The notes under the pieces are model-generated. The model was not told the origin of the DNA. It saw only the letters and a program-made list of their open reading frames with translations, and did not search any database. Positions 19,028-26,088 of a DNA stretch of 53,183 nucleotides are shown here, piece by piece (within the stretch, counting starts at the first letter, position 1; each line of letters starts with the position of its first letter). The position numbers and the translations under genes are program-made. The stretch comes from DASVDK01 sp036381125 [NCBI: Thermodesulfobacteriota bacterium]. Lineage in GTDB: Bacteria; DASVDK01. Location: NCBI GenBank assembly GCA_036381125.1, contig DASVDK010000059.1:1-53183 (forward strand), read 5' to 3'.

Positions 19028-19885
19028 TCAGTACGCGTAGAACCCGCGGCCGCTCTTTCGGCCGAGCCGCCCCGCCGCGACGTACTGGCGCAGGAGCGGG
19101 CAGGGCCGGTACTTCGGATCGCCGAGCCCCTCGTGCAGCACCTCGAGGATGGCGAGGCAGGTGTCGAGCCCGATCAGGTCGGCGAGGGCGAGCGGCCCCA
19201 TCGGGTGGTTCATGCCGAGCTTCATCACCGTGTCGATCGCCTCGGCGGTGCCGACGCCCTCCATCAGGGCGTAGACCGCCTCGTTGATCATCGGCATGAG
19301 GATGCGGTTGGCGATGAAGCCGGGAAAGTCCCTCGCCTCGACCGGCGTCTTGCCGAGCCGACGCGCGAGGCCGGTGACGACCTCGACCGCGGCGTCGCTC
19401 GTCTCGAGGCCGCGGATCACCTCCACGAGCCCCATGAGCGGCACCGGGTTGAAGAAGTGCATCCCGATCACCCGGTCGGCCCGCCCGGTGGCGGCCGCCA
19501 GCGTGGTGATCGAGATGGAGGAGGTGTTCGAGGCGAGGATCGTCTCGGGCCGCGCGGCGCGGTCGAGCGCGCGGAAGAGGTCGAGCTTGAGCGCCTCCCG
19601 CTCGGTGGCCGCCTCGATCACGAGGTCCGCGGCCGCCACGCGGGCGACGTCCGCGACCGGCGTGATGCGGCCGAGGGCCGCGTCGCGGTCGGCCGCCGTC
19701 TGCTGCCCTTTCTCGACCGACCGGCCGAGGAAGCGGGCGATCGCCGCCTTGCCCTTCTCCGCCGTCCCCTGGTCGACGTCGCCGAGCACGACCTCGAAGC
19801 CGGCCAGGGCCGCGACCTGGGCGATCCCCGAGCCCATCTGGCCGGCGCCGAGGACTCCAATGGTTTCGATGGTCACCGGCGTCAT
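19028..19885 (-). CDS. 3-hydroxyacyl-CoA dehydrogenase (copy 2)
   Basis: A 285-residue NAD-dependent 3-hydroxybutyryl-CoA dehydrogenase type enzyme. [19 protein letters not shown] is the Rossmann motif, ASNTSSISI and [14 protein letters not shown] carry the catalytic centre, and the protein ends in [13 protein letters not shown] as is typical. The start is taken as ATG 19885, two bases after a perfect hairpin (19888-19907). GTG nine bases further in is an alternative. It lies between thiolase copy 2 and acyl-CoA dehydrogenase copy 2, so a complete reaction set lies side by side. Confidence 0.9.
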   Translation of the reverse strand: MTPVTIETIGVLGAGQMGSGIAQVAALAGFEVVLGDVDQGTAEKGKAAIARFLGRSVEKGQQTAADRDAALGRITPVADVARVAAADLVIEAATEREALKLDLFRALDRAARPETILASNTSSISITTLAAATGRADRVIGMHFFNPVPLMGLVEVIRGLETSDAAVEVVTGLARRLGKTPVEARDFPGFIANRILMPMINEAVYALMEGVGTAEAIDTVMKLGMNHPMGPLALADLIGLDTCLAILEVLHEGLGDPKYRPCPLLRQYVAAGRLGRKSGRGFYAY

Positions 19886-19887
19886 TT

Positions 19888-19907
19888 CCGGTGCTCCGAA
19901 GCACCGG
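19888..19907 (-). promoter_or_regulatory. Perfect hairpin abutting the start of dehydrogenase copy 2
   Basis: An 8-base perfect stem CCGGTGCT/AGCACCGG with a 4-base loop ends two bases before the ATG. On the - strand the loop region contains the only GGAG near the start, so folding could hide or present the ribosome site. Confidence 0.5.
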
Positions 19908-19947
19908 AGGGCGCCGGCCAGACGGGGCCCACCGGACACCCCCCCTC

Positions 19948-20018
19948 CCGGCTTCGCCGGCTCTCCCCCCCGCTCCGCGGGGGGGAGCCGGCTCGCCCGG
20001 CTCGCTCCGCTCGCCGGG
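19948..20018 (-). terminator. Cluster of GC-rich hairpins after thiolase copy 2
   Basis: Three consecutive stem-loops fill the gap after the thiolase stop. They are CCGGC/GCCGG (19948-19960), a long stem of about 15 pairs with a two-base bulge (19957-19991), and CCCGGC/GCCGGG (from about 19996). No U-tract follows, so it may be a leaky terminator or an mRNA-stabilising element that lowers expression of downstream genes. Confidence 0.45.
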
Positions 20019-20036
20019 CTGCGCCCGTCCCCGCCG

Positions 20037-21215
20037 TCATCGCGCCCGCTCCACCATCATGGCGACCGCCTCGCCGCCGCCGAGGCAGATGGCGGCCACG
20101 CCGGTCTTCGCCTTCCGGTCCTCCATGGCGTGGAGGAGCGTCACGAGGATCCGCGCGCCCGAGCAGCCGATCGGGTGCCCCAGGGCCACGGCGCCGCCGC
20201 GGACGTTGACCTTCTCGAGCGGCAGGTCGAGGAGCTTCGCCACGGCCATCGGCACCACCGCGAAGGCCTCGTTGATCTCGAAGAGATCGACGTCCGCCAC
20301 CGTGCGGCCCGTCTGCGCGAGGAGCTTCTGGATGGCGTCGGCCGGCGCCACCGTGAACCAGTCGGGCTCGCGCGACGCGGTGGCCTGGGCCACGACGCGC
20401 GCCATCGGCCTCGCGCCGAGCGCCGCCGCGCGGGACTCGCTCATGAGCACGACGGCCGCCGCGCCGTCGTCGATCTTCGACGCGTTGGCGGCCGTCACGG
20501 TGCCGTCGGGCTTGAACGCCGGGCGGAGCGTCGGCACCCGGGCCAGGTCCACCCGGTTCGGCTCCTCGTCCTCGGCCACCGTGGTCGGACCCTTGCGGCC
20601 CGGCACCTCGACCGCCACGATCTCCCGCGCCGACGCCCCCGAGGCCATGGCCTCGCGCGCCCGCCGGTAGGACTCGAGGGTGAAGGCGTCCTGGTCCTCG
20701 CGCGAGAAGCCGTACTCCGCGGCGCACATCTCGCCGCAGATCCCCATGTGGTGCCCCTTGTAGGGGTCGAGGAGGCCGTCGCGCAGCATCGCGTCCACGA
20801 GGCTGCCGTCGCCCATGCGGTACCCGCTGCGGGCCTTCTCGAGCAGGTAGGGGGCGTTCGACATCGACTCCATGCCGCCCGCCACGACGACCTGCGACTC
20901 GCCGGTGCGAATGGCCTGGACGCCGAGCATGGCCGCCTTCAGGCCGGAGCCGCAGACCTTGTTCACCGTGGTGGCGCCGGTCCCGACCGGGAGCCCCGCG
21001 GCGAGCGCGGCCTGCCGCGCCGGCGCCTGGCCGACCCCTGCCTGGAGGACGTGGCCCATGATGACCTCGTCCACCTGGCCCGGCTCGATCCCGGCGCGGC
21101 GCACCGCCTCGCGGATCGCGAAGGCGCCGAGCGACGGCGCCGGCAGCGCCGAGAGGCTTCCCTGGAAGGCGCCGACCGGCGTGCGGGCGGCGCCGACGAT
21201 GACGACGTCGGTCAT
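20037..21215 (-). CDS. Acetyl-CoA acetyltransferase/thiolase (copy 2)
   Basis: A 392-residue biosynthetic/degradative type thiolase. Cys88 in [10 protein letters not shown] is the nucleophile, [14 protein letters not shown] carries the catalytic histidine, and [10 protein letters not shown] carries the second cysteine. Unlike copy 1, all three motifs have the standard form. The ATG overlaps the stop of the MerR gene in ATGA form, so it is the first enzyme gene of the MerR-headed operon. It would release acetyl-CoA at the end of each oxidation cycle. Confidence 0.95.
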   Translation of the reverse strand: MTDVVIVGAARTPVGAFQGSLSALPAPSLGAFAIREAVRRAGIEPGQVDEVIMGHVLQAGVGQAPARQAALAAGLPVGTGATTVNKVCGSGLKAAMLGVQAIRTGESQVVVAGGMESMSNAPYLLEKARSGYRMGDGSLVDAMLRDGLLDPYKGHHMGICGEMCAAEYGFSREDQDAFTLESYRRAREAMASGASAREIVAVEVPGRKGPTTVAEDEEPNRVDLARVPTLRPAFKPDGTVTAANASKIDDGAAAVVLMSESRAAALGARPMARVVAQATASREPDWFTVAPADAIQKLLAQTGRTVADVDLFEINEAFAVVPMAVAKLLDLPLEKVNVRGGAVALGHPIGCSGARILVTLLHAMEDRKAKTGVAAICLGGGEAVAMMVERAR

Positions 21216-21652
21216 GCGCGTGTGGTCCCCTCGTCGCCCGCCTCGAGCTTCTCGAGCATCCGGGCGCGGAACTCGGTGATCTCCTGCCGCAGGGAGGTGA
21301 GCGTCTCGATCCGCTCGTCGATGTCGGCGATGCGTCGGTCGAGCAGCTCGACCAGCCGCGGCAGGACCCGTGCGTTGGTGCGGTGGCGGGCGTAGGCCTG
21401 CTCGAGCTCGAGCATCTCGGCGAGGGTGAGGCCGAGCGCCTTCAGCTTCTTGATGAAGCGCAGGCGGCGGAGGTCGTCGCCCGTGTAGATGCGCTTGCCG
21501 CCCTCCAGGCGGCGGATGGAGTTGAGGAGGCCGATCTCCTCGTAGTAGCGGATGGTGCGCGTCGAGAGGTCGACCAGGCGCGCCAGCTCGCCGATCCCCA
21601 GGACCGTCGTCGGTCGCGCGCCATTCCTCGTGAGCGATCGGCTCACCGCCAC
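21212..21652 (-). CDS. MerR family transcriptional regulator
   Basis: A 146-residue MerR-type activator or repressor. The winged helix-turn-helix covers about residues 18-85 (GIGELARLVDLSTRTIRYYEEIGLL, shown here as LVDLSTRTIRYYEEIGLL, then KRIYTGDDLRRLRFIKK), and a coiled-coil dimer helix follows (about 95-140). No metal-binding cysteines are seen, so it probably senses an organic or acyl-CoA ligand, as MerR regulators of acyl-CoA pathways do. It is the first gene of the long - strand run and overlaps the thiolase gene. Its promoter has an 18-base spacer, which is longer than optimal and suits MerR-type DNA twisting. Confidence 0.92.
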   Translation of the reverse strand: MAVSRSLTRNGARPTTVLGIGELARLVDLSTRTIRYYEEIGLLNSIRRLEGGKRIYTGDDLRRLRFIKKLKALGLTLAEMLELEQAYARHRTNARVLPRLVELLDRRIADIDERIETLTSLRQEITEFRARMLEKLEAGDEGTTRA

Positions 21653-21974
21653 GTCGGCCTCCCGGAGCGCGGGTCAGGTGCCGTTGCACCTCGGCAACGC
21701 CCCGATTTTCCGAGGATTGTAGCCTCGTTAGCCGGGCAGGGTCAAGCCGTGTTTGCCAGTTCACGTCAAGTGGGAAGGCCGGGCCGGCGCACGGTCCGGC
21801 CGCTATACTGCCTGCATGAGCAGGCCGGGCGGCGCGCCTTGCCGCCGACCGCGCGCGGCACCGCCCGCGTCGAGTGCCGGAAGGATCGGGACGTGACAGC
21901 GGCGCGGGCCGACCTCGTGGAGGCCGCGGCCGGCTTCGACAGGTGGTCTGCGCGAAGAGTCAGGAGGGCCGGAC
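21653..21974. other. Divergent intergenic region between MerR operon and rtcA
   Basis: This 322-base stretch has no gene. It holds the MerR promoter (21716-21745), a second TTGACG-like element (21764-21769, - strand), and a CGTTGC/GCAACG inverted repeat with a 6-base gap (21682-21699) in the MerR leader. A TATACT -10-like box (21804-21809, + strand) could serve rtcA, although no good -35 precedes it. The remaining 160 bases form a GC-rich leader for rtcA. Confidence 0.6.
21716..21745 (-). promoter_or_regulatory. Promoter of the MerR-headed acyl-CoA operon
   Basis: Reading on the - strand, TTGACC (21740-21745) and TACAAT (21716-21721) are separated by 18 bases. The -10 box differs from TATAAT at one position only. 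The first AUG lies about 57 bases downstream of the expected start site. Confidence 0.75.
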
Positions 21975-22997
21975 GTGGAGCCGATCGTCATCGACGGCTC
22001 GCAGGGCGAAGGGGGCGGACAGGTCCTCCGCACCGCCCTCGCCCTCTCGGTCGTCACGCACACGCCGTTCCGGATGGAGCGGATCCGGGCGAGGCGGTCC
22101 CGGCCCGGCCTCCTGCGCCAGCACCTCGCCGCGGTCAGGGCGGCCGCCGCGATCTGCGGCGCGGAGGTACGCGACGCGGACCTCGGCTCGACGGAGATCG
22201 CCTTCAGCCCGGGGCCCGTGACGCCGGGGGCGCACCGCTTCGCCGTCGGCTCGGCCGGGAGCGCCTGCCTGGTGCTGCAGACCGTCCTGCCGCCGCTCCT
22301 CACGGCGGCGGGGGCGTCCACCCTCACGCTCGAGGGGGGGACGCACAACCCCGCGGCGCCGCCGTTCGACTTCCTCGCGAAGGCCTTCCTGCCGCTGGTC
22401 GGCCGGATGGGCCCGCGGATCGAGGCGTCGCTCGAGCGGTACGGGTTCTTCCCGGCCGGCGGCGGCCGGTTCACGGTGCGGATCGAGTCGGCGCCCCGAC
22501 TCGCCCGGCTCGACCTGCGCGAGCGCGGCGAGATCACCGGCCGGCGGGCGCACATCCTCATCGCGAACCTCCCCCGGACGATCGCCGAGCGCGAGGCGGC
22601 CGTCCTGCGCGCGGCGCTCGGCTGGGAGGCTTCGGCGTACGCGATCGAGACGATCGCGGGGAGCCCCGGTCCCGGCAACGTCGTCATGCTCGAGGTCGCG
22701 GCCGAGCACGTCACCGAGGTCTTCACCGGATTCGGGCAGCGCGGGATACGGGCCGAGGCCGTCGCCGCCGGCGCGGCCGAGGCCTGTCGAGCGTGGCTCG
22801 CCGCCGGCGTGCCGGTCGGCGAGCACCTGGCCGATCAGCTCCTCGTGCCGATGGCGCTGGCCGGCGGGGGCTCCTTCCGGACGCTCCCGCTCTCGCTCCA
22901 CGCGACGACGAACATCGACGTCGTGCGGCGCTTCCTCGACGTGGGGATCCGGACGACGCCGGCCGAGGATCGGACGGTCCTCGTCGAGGTCGGCTGA
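21975..22997 (+). CDS. rtcA: RNA 3'-terminal phosphate cyclase
   Basis: A 340-residue RtcA that converts RNA 3'-phosphate ends to 2',3'-cyclic phosphates using ATP. The N-terminal IDGSQGEGGGQVLRTALALS (SQGEGGGQVLRTALALS) and RPGLLRQHLAAV are diagnostic. The adenylylated histidine falls at His309 in LSLHATTNID, the same number as in the E. coli enzyme. The start is GTG with AGGAGGG six bases upstream. No rtcB ligase or RtcR sigma-54 activator is next to it, so it is a stand-alone copy, unlike the E. coli rtcBA operon. A TATACT box at 21804 could be its -10. Confidence 0.95.
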   Translation: MEPIVIDGSQGEGGGQVLRTALALSVVTHTPFRMERIRARRSRPGLLRQHLAAVRAAAAICGAEVRDADLGSTEIAFSPGPVTPGAHRFAVGSAGSACLVLQTVLPPLLTAAGASTLTLEGGTHNPAAPPFDFLAKAFLPLVGRMGPRIEASLERYGFFPAGGGRFTVRIESAPRLARLDLRERGEITGRRAHILIANLPRTIAEREAAVLRAALGWEASAYAIETIAGSPGPGNVVMLEVAAEHVTEVFTGFGQRGIRAEAVAAGAAEACRAWLAAGVPVGEHLADQLLVPMALAGGGSFRTLPLSLHATTNIDVVRRFLDVGIRTTPAEDRTVLVEVG

Positions 22998-23050
22998 TGG
23001 GGTCCGGTCCGCCGCGCGTCTCGGCCGCGCAATGGGCTCTGCACTGCGCT

Positions 23051-23407
23051 CTAGTGAGCCAGCCGTCGCGCCGCCGCGCGGGCGTCGTCGGGGAGCGGGT
23101 CGCCGAAGCTCGCGTCCCAGAGGGCCGACAGGAGCAGCCCGCCGTCCGGGTCGGCCGTGAGCGGGTCGAGGTCGAGGAAGTCCCCCGCCACCATGGCGAA
23201 CGCCCATCGCCGGCGGTCGTCCCCTCGCCCCTCGTAGGCCAGCAGCCCGCGCGCCACGTCGGCGGTCGTCGGCGCGACGCGGACGTCGTTCGGGTCCACG
23301 AGCACCATCGGTCCCTCGATCGTGAGGCCGACGCCGGCCTGCCGCAGGTCCTCGAGCGGCCGCTCGCCCCTGAGGACCGCGAGGACGATCGCCTCGCGCC
23401 CGCTCAT
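23051..23407 (-). CDS. Small hypothetical protein
   Basis: A 118-residue soluble acidic protein of unrecognised family. It has a helical N-terminal half (REAIVLAVLRGERPLEDLRQAG), shown here as IVLAVLRGERPLEDLRQAG, a central IEGPMVLVDPNDVRVAPTT strand region, and a helical Ala-rich end. No signal peptide or metal motif is visible. Its ATG overlaps the stop of the EamA exporter gene by four bases, so the two are co-transcribed. The overlap and sensible codon use support a real gene. Confidence 0.65.
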   Translation of the reverse strand: MSGREAIVLAVLRGERPLEDLRQAGVGLTIEGPMVLVDPNDVRVAPTTADVARGLLAYEGRGDDRRRWAFAMVAGDFLDLDPLTADPDGGLLLSALWDASFGDPLPDDARAAARRLAH

Positions 23408-24303
23408 CGCGCGTCGCCTCTCGTCGGCGCCATCACGAGCAGGAGGGCGCCGAGGAGCAGCGCCGCCCCGATCGCGCCTCGCGCCCCGAGCGACTCCCCG
23501 AAGGCGACGACGCCGAGCGCCGTGGCGGTCAGCGGCTCGAGGAGCGTCGCGATGCCGGCGGCCGTGGCCGGCACGCGGGAGAGGCCGCTCGTGTAGAGCG
23601 CGTAGGCCAAGGCGGTCGGCACGACCCCGAGGTAGAGGAAGAGCGGCCAGCCGCGCCGGAGCTGGTCGCCGAGCGCCCCCTCGGCGAGGCCGACGCTCGG
23701 CACGAGCGCCGCGGCCGCGATGGTGAACGTGACCGCCGCCAGGCCGAGCGGGCCTCCCTCACGTCCCGGCGGCGCGCCGGCCAGGCCGCGCTTGGTCACG
23801 ACGGCGTAGAGGGCGTACGAGAAGCCGGCGCCGAGGGCGAGCGCCACCCCGCCGAGGAGCCGTGGCGTCAGCTCCCCGATCGCCCTCGGCCCGAGGACGA
23901 GGAGCGCGGTGCCGGCCACGCCGGCGACCAGGGAGACGGCGATGCGGGCGGTGAGCCGCTCGCCGAGCCCTGCCGCCGCCATGACGGCGATCATGAGCGG
24001 CGCCGAGCAGATGGCGACGAGCGCCGTAAGCGCGACGCCCGACCGCGGAACGGCGAGGAAGTAGCAGACCTGGTACGCGCTCATGCAGAGCCCGGCCAGC
24101 ACGGCCGCGCCCGGCGACACCACCCGCAGGGGCCCCTCCAGGATCCGGGCGATGACGACGAGCACGGGGGAGGCGACCGCGAGCCGCATGACGCCGACCA
24201 GGAGCGGATCGGCCGAGGCGCCCCGCGCGAGGAGCGCCATGGTCGCGCCGGTCGTCCCCCAGGACACCGCCGCGATCGACACGAGGAGGAGACCGGCGAG
24301 CAT
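23404..24303 (-). CDS. EamA/DMT superfamily transporter
   Basis: A 299-residue inner-membrane protein with about ten hydrophobic segments in two EamA repeats, of the drug/metabolite transporter type that exports amino acids or metabolites. The first repeat begins LLLVSIAAVSWGTTGATMALL (SIAAVSWGTTGATM) and the second contains ALGAGFSYALYAVVTKRGL. The C-terminal repeat has the usual LEPLTATALGVVAFGE. ATG 24303 was chosen; a GTG 18 bases earlier is possible. It is divergent from the MarR gene and shares a short promoter region with it, so MarR may also regulate it. Confidence 0.88.
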   Translation of the reverse strand: MLAGLLLVSIAAVSWGTTGATMALLARGASADPLLVGVMRLAVASPVLVVIARILEGPLRVVSPGAAVLAGLCMSAYQVCYFLAVPRSGVALTALVAICSAPLMIAVMAAAGLGERLTARIAVSLVAGVAGTALLVLGPRAIGELTPRLLGGVALALGAGFSYALYAVVTKRGLAGAPPGREGGPLGLAAVTFTIAAAALVPSVGLAEGALGDQLRRGWPLFLYLGVVPTALAYALYTSGLSRVPATAAGIATLLEPLTATALGVVAFGESLGARGAIGAALLLGALLLVMAPTRGDAR

Positions 24304-24325
24304 GGCAGGCCACGGTACCACGCCG

Positions 24326-24354
24326 TTGACCGCTGCGCGGGCGGACCGTTATCT
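24326..24354 (+). promoter_or_regulatory. Promoter of the MarR gene, nearly leaderless
   Basis: TTGACC (24326-24331) and TTATCT (24349-24354) are separated by 17 bases. The ATG is only 11 bases after the -10 box, so the transcript would have a leader of about five bases or less. Confidence 0.65.
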
Positions 24355-24364
24355 TGGGGCTGAG

Positions 24365-24916
24365 ATGCTCACGAAGCAGACACGCGAGCGCGGCCGCGCG
24401 ACCGGCGTGGACGAGCCCACCGCCACGGCCCTCAAGCTCTGGGTCGTCCTGTCCCGGGCGCACGCGTCGGTGCTCGGCCACGCCCAGGCCGATGCCGCCC
24501 GGCACGGCCTCACCCTGGCGGAGTTCGGCATCCTCGAGGCGCTCTACCACAAGGGCCCGCTCCTCCTCGGCCAGGTGCAGCGGACGCTCCTGGTCTCGAG
24601 CGGCGGCACCACGTTCCTCGTCGACCGGCTCGAGCGCAAGGGGCTCGTGGAGCGACGCGACTGCCCGGGCGATCGGCGCGCCCGGTACGCGGTGCTGACC
24701 CCCAGGGGCGAGCGGCTCGTGCGGGAGATCTTCCCCGCGCACGCCGACGCGATCCGCCGCGCCGTCTCGGGGCTCACGCCGGCGGAGCAGCGGCAGGCAA
24801 CCACCCTCCTGCGTGCGCTCGGTCGGACCGCGGCCGAGGGCGGCGCGTCGGGGAGCCGCACCCGGCGCGCCCGCTCCCGCCGGCCGGCGGTCGACGGCCG
24901 GCCGGCGGGGGCTTGA
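24365..24916 (+). CDS. MarR family transcriptional regulator
   Basis: A 183-residue MarR-type winged helix repressor. Recognisable parts are LTLAEFGILEALYHKGPLLL (helix 2/3), VSSGGTTFLVDRLERKGLVER (the recognition helix, shown here as SSGGTTFLVDRLERKGLV) and the wing RRDCPGDRRARYAVLTPRGE. A basic Arg/Pro-rich tail of about 25 residues follows the dimer helix. The ATG lies only 11 bases after the -10 box and no ribosome site is present, so translation is probably leaderless. It is followed after 88 bases by the pirin gene, whose promoter carries a perfect palindrome that is the likely operator. Confidence 0.92.
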   Translation: MLTKQTRERGRATGVDEPTATALKLWVVLSRAHASVLGHAQADAARHGLTLAEFGILEALYHKGPLLLGQVQRTLLVSSGGTTFLVDRLERKGLVERRDCPGDRRARYAVLTPRGERLVREIFPAHADAIRRAVSGLTPAEQRQATTLLRALGRTAAEGGASGSRTRRARSRRPAVDGRPAGA

Positions 24917-24941
24917 CGCGCAGTCGCCGCGGGTCTAGCGT
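24913..24941 (+). promoter_or_regulatory. Promoter of the pirin gene
   Basis: TTGACG (24913-24918) and TAGCGT (24936-24941) are separated by 17 bases. The -35 box overlaps the stop of the MarR gene. The operator palindrome starts at the last base of the -10 box. Confidence 0.65.
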
Positions 24942-24954
24942 CTCAGTACTGAGA
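24941..24954. promoter_or_regulatory. Palindromic operator TCTCAGTACTGAGA, likely MarR site
   Basis: A perfect 14-base palindrome with the core CTCAGTACTGAG covers the expected transcription start of the pirin gene. Binding of a MarR dimer here would block RNA polymerase. The regulator gene lies immediately upstream. Confidence 0.7.
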
Positions 24955-25004
24955 TATTGGTCGGCCGCCGCGGCGCCCGACCGGCACCGGTCAAGGAGGC
25001 TGTC

Positions 25005-25901
25005 ATGACCACGCAGGCGGCTCGTACGGTCACCCAGGTCGTCCCGAGCACACGGACCCTCGAGGGGGCCGGCTTCCCGGTCCGCCGTCCCTTCCCTACC
25101 CCGGCCCTCGACCACATCGACCCGTTCCTCCTGCTCGACGAGATGGGGCCGGTGCGCTACGGCCCCGGCGAGGCCAGGGGAGCGCCCGACCATCCCCACC
25201 GCGGCTTCGAGACGGTGACCTACCTGCTCGCCGGCCGCATGCGCCACGGCGACTCGCAGGGCAACCGGGGCGTCCTCGGTCCGGGCGACGTCCAGTGGAT
25301 GACGGCCGGCTCCGGCGTCGTGCACTCGGAGATGCCCGACCCCGAGCTGCTCGAGCGAGGCGGCCCGTTGCACGGCTTCCAGCTCTGGGTGAACCTGCCG
25401 GCGAGGGACAAGATGATCCGCCCGCGCTACCAGGACACGCCGTCGGCGCGGATCCCCCTCGTCACGAGCGCGGACGGCCGGGTCCGGGCGAAGGTCATCG
25501 CCGGCGAGGCGCTCGGCGCCGCCGCGGTCATCGAGACCCGCACGCCGATCCTCTACGTCCACTTCACGCTCGAGCCGGGCGCCGAGGTCGAGCAGCCGGT
25601 GCGCGCCGACTTCAACGTCTTCGCCTACCCGTTCGTCGGCGCCCTCCTCGCCGGCGCAGACGGCCGCCGGATCGAGGAGGGCGCGGCCGCGATCTTCTCG
25701 AGGGATGGCGCCGTGGTGCGGCTTGCCGCGCCGGCCGACGCGCCCGGGGCGGTCGAGGCGCTCCTCGTCGGGGGACAGCCGCTCGGCGAGCCGGTGGCAC
25801 GCTACGGTCCGTTCGTGATGAACACCCGCGCCGAGCTGGAGCAGGCGTTCGAGGACTTCCGCAGCGGCCGCTTCGGCACGATCCCCGCGCAGGTCGGCTA
25901 G
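25005..25901 (+). CDS. Pirin family protein
   Basis: A 298-residue bicupin pirin. All four metal ligands are present: His63 and His65 in DHPHRGFETVTY, and His107 and Glu109 in VVHSEMP. The preceding LDHIDPFLLLDEMGP and following GFQLWVNLPARDKM are typical. Bacterial pirins can act as quercetin dioxygenase-like enzymes or redox sensors, and the role here is unknown. The ATG has AAGGAGG five bases upstream; an in-frame upstream GTG overlaps the promoter and is excluded. A MarR-type palindrome controls it, a common MarR-pirin pairing for responses to quinones or aromatic stress. Confidence 0.92.
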   Translation: MTTQAARTVTQVVPSTRTLEGAGFPVRRPFPTPALDHIDPFLLLDEMGPVRYGPGEARGAPDHPHRGFETVTYLLAGRMRHGDSQGNRGVLGPGDVQWMTAGSGVVHSEMPDPELLERGGPLHGFQLWVNLPARDKMIRPRYQDTPSARIPLVTSADGRVRAKVIAGEALGAAAVIETRTPILYVHFTLEPGAEVEQPVRADFNVFAYPFVGALLAGADGRRIEEGAAAIFSRDGAVVRLAAPADAPGAVEALLVGGQPLGEPVARYGPFVMNTRAELEQAFEDFRSGRFGTIPAQVG

Positions 25902-25953
25902 GCCGTGGCTGCGGAGCCGCGGGGCACGGCTCTGGCACGGGCCTCCCGCCGCG
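25899..25953 (+). repeat. 55-base post-stop repeat (copy A)
   Basis: The element begins at the TAG stop of the pirin gene with TAGGCCGTGGCTGC and contains GCTCTGGCACGGGCCTCC. It matches 45 of 55 positions with an element that starts at the stop codon of the substrate-binding protein gene on the - strand (35478-35532). A GCCGTG/CACGGC stem can form in this copy. Confidence 0.65.
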
Positions 25954-26050
25954 CCGCGTCGTCAGGTCGTTGGGACCGCCCCGGTCGGCGGTCCCTCTCG
26001 GCTCCTGTCCCGACGTGCCGCCCACGGACCGGCGTCACGGCGCCCGCGTG

Positions 26051-26076
26051 CCGGAAAACGAGAGAGGTCGGACCCC
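26051..26076. repeat. Degenerate GGGGTC/TTTTCC repeat (copy R4)
   Basis: On the - strand it reads GGGGTCCGACCTCTC followed by CGTTTTCCGG, a single copy of the 25-base unit seen at 11851, 13268, 35342 and 47318. It lies in the gap between the convergent pirin and PaaK-like genes. Confidence 0.65.
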
Positions 26077-26088
26077 GGCATTACCCCC

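Noticed and set aside
21816-21896. A 26-codon frame starting ATGAGCAGG in the rtcA leader as an upstream peptide.
   Set aside because: It has no ribosome site, its composition is that of random high-GC DNA, and nothing links it to rtcA control.
25930-25944. TGGCACGGGCCTCCC after the pirin gene as a third sigma-54 promoter.
   Set aside because: The -24 box is perfect, but the -12 box reads TCCC instead of TTGC and no gene follows in that direction. It is part of the 55-base post-stop repeat.
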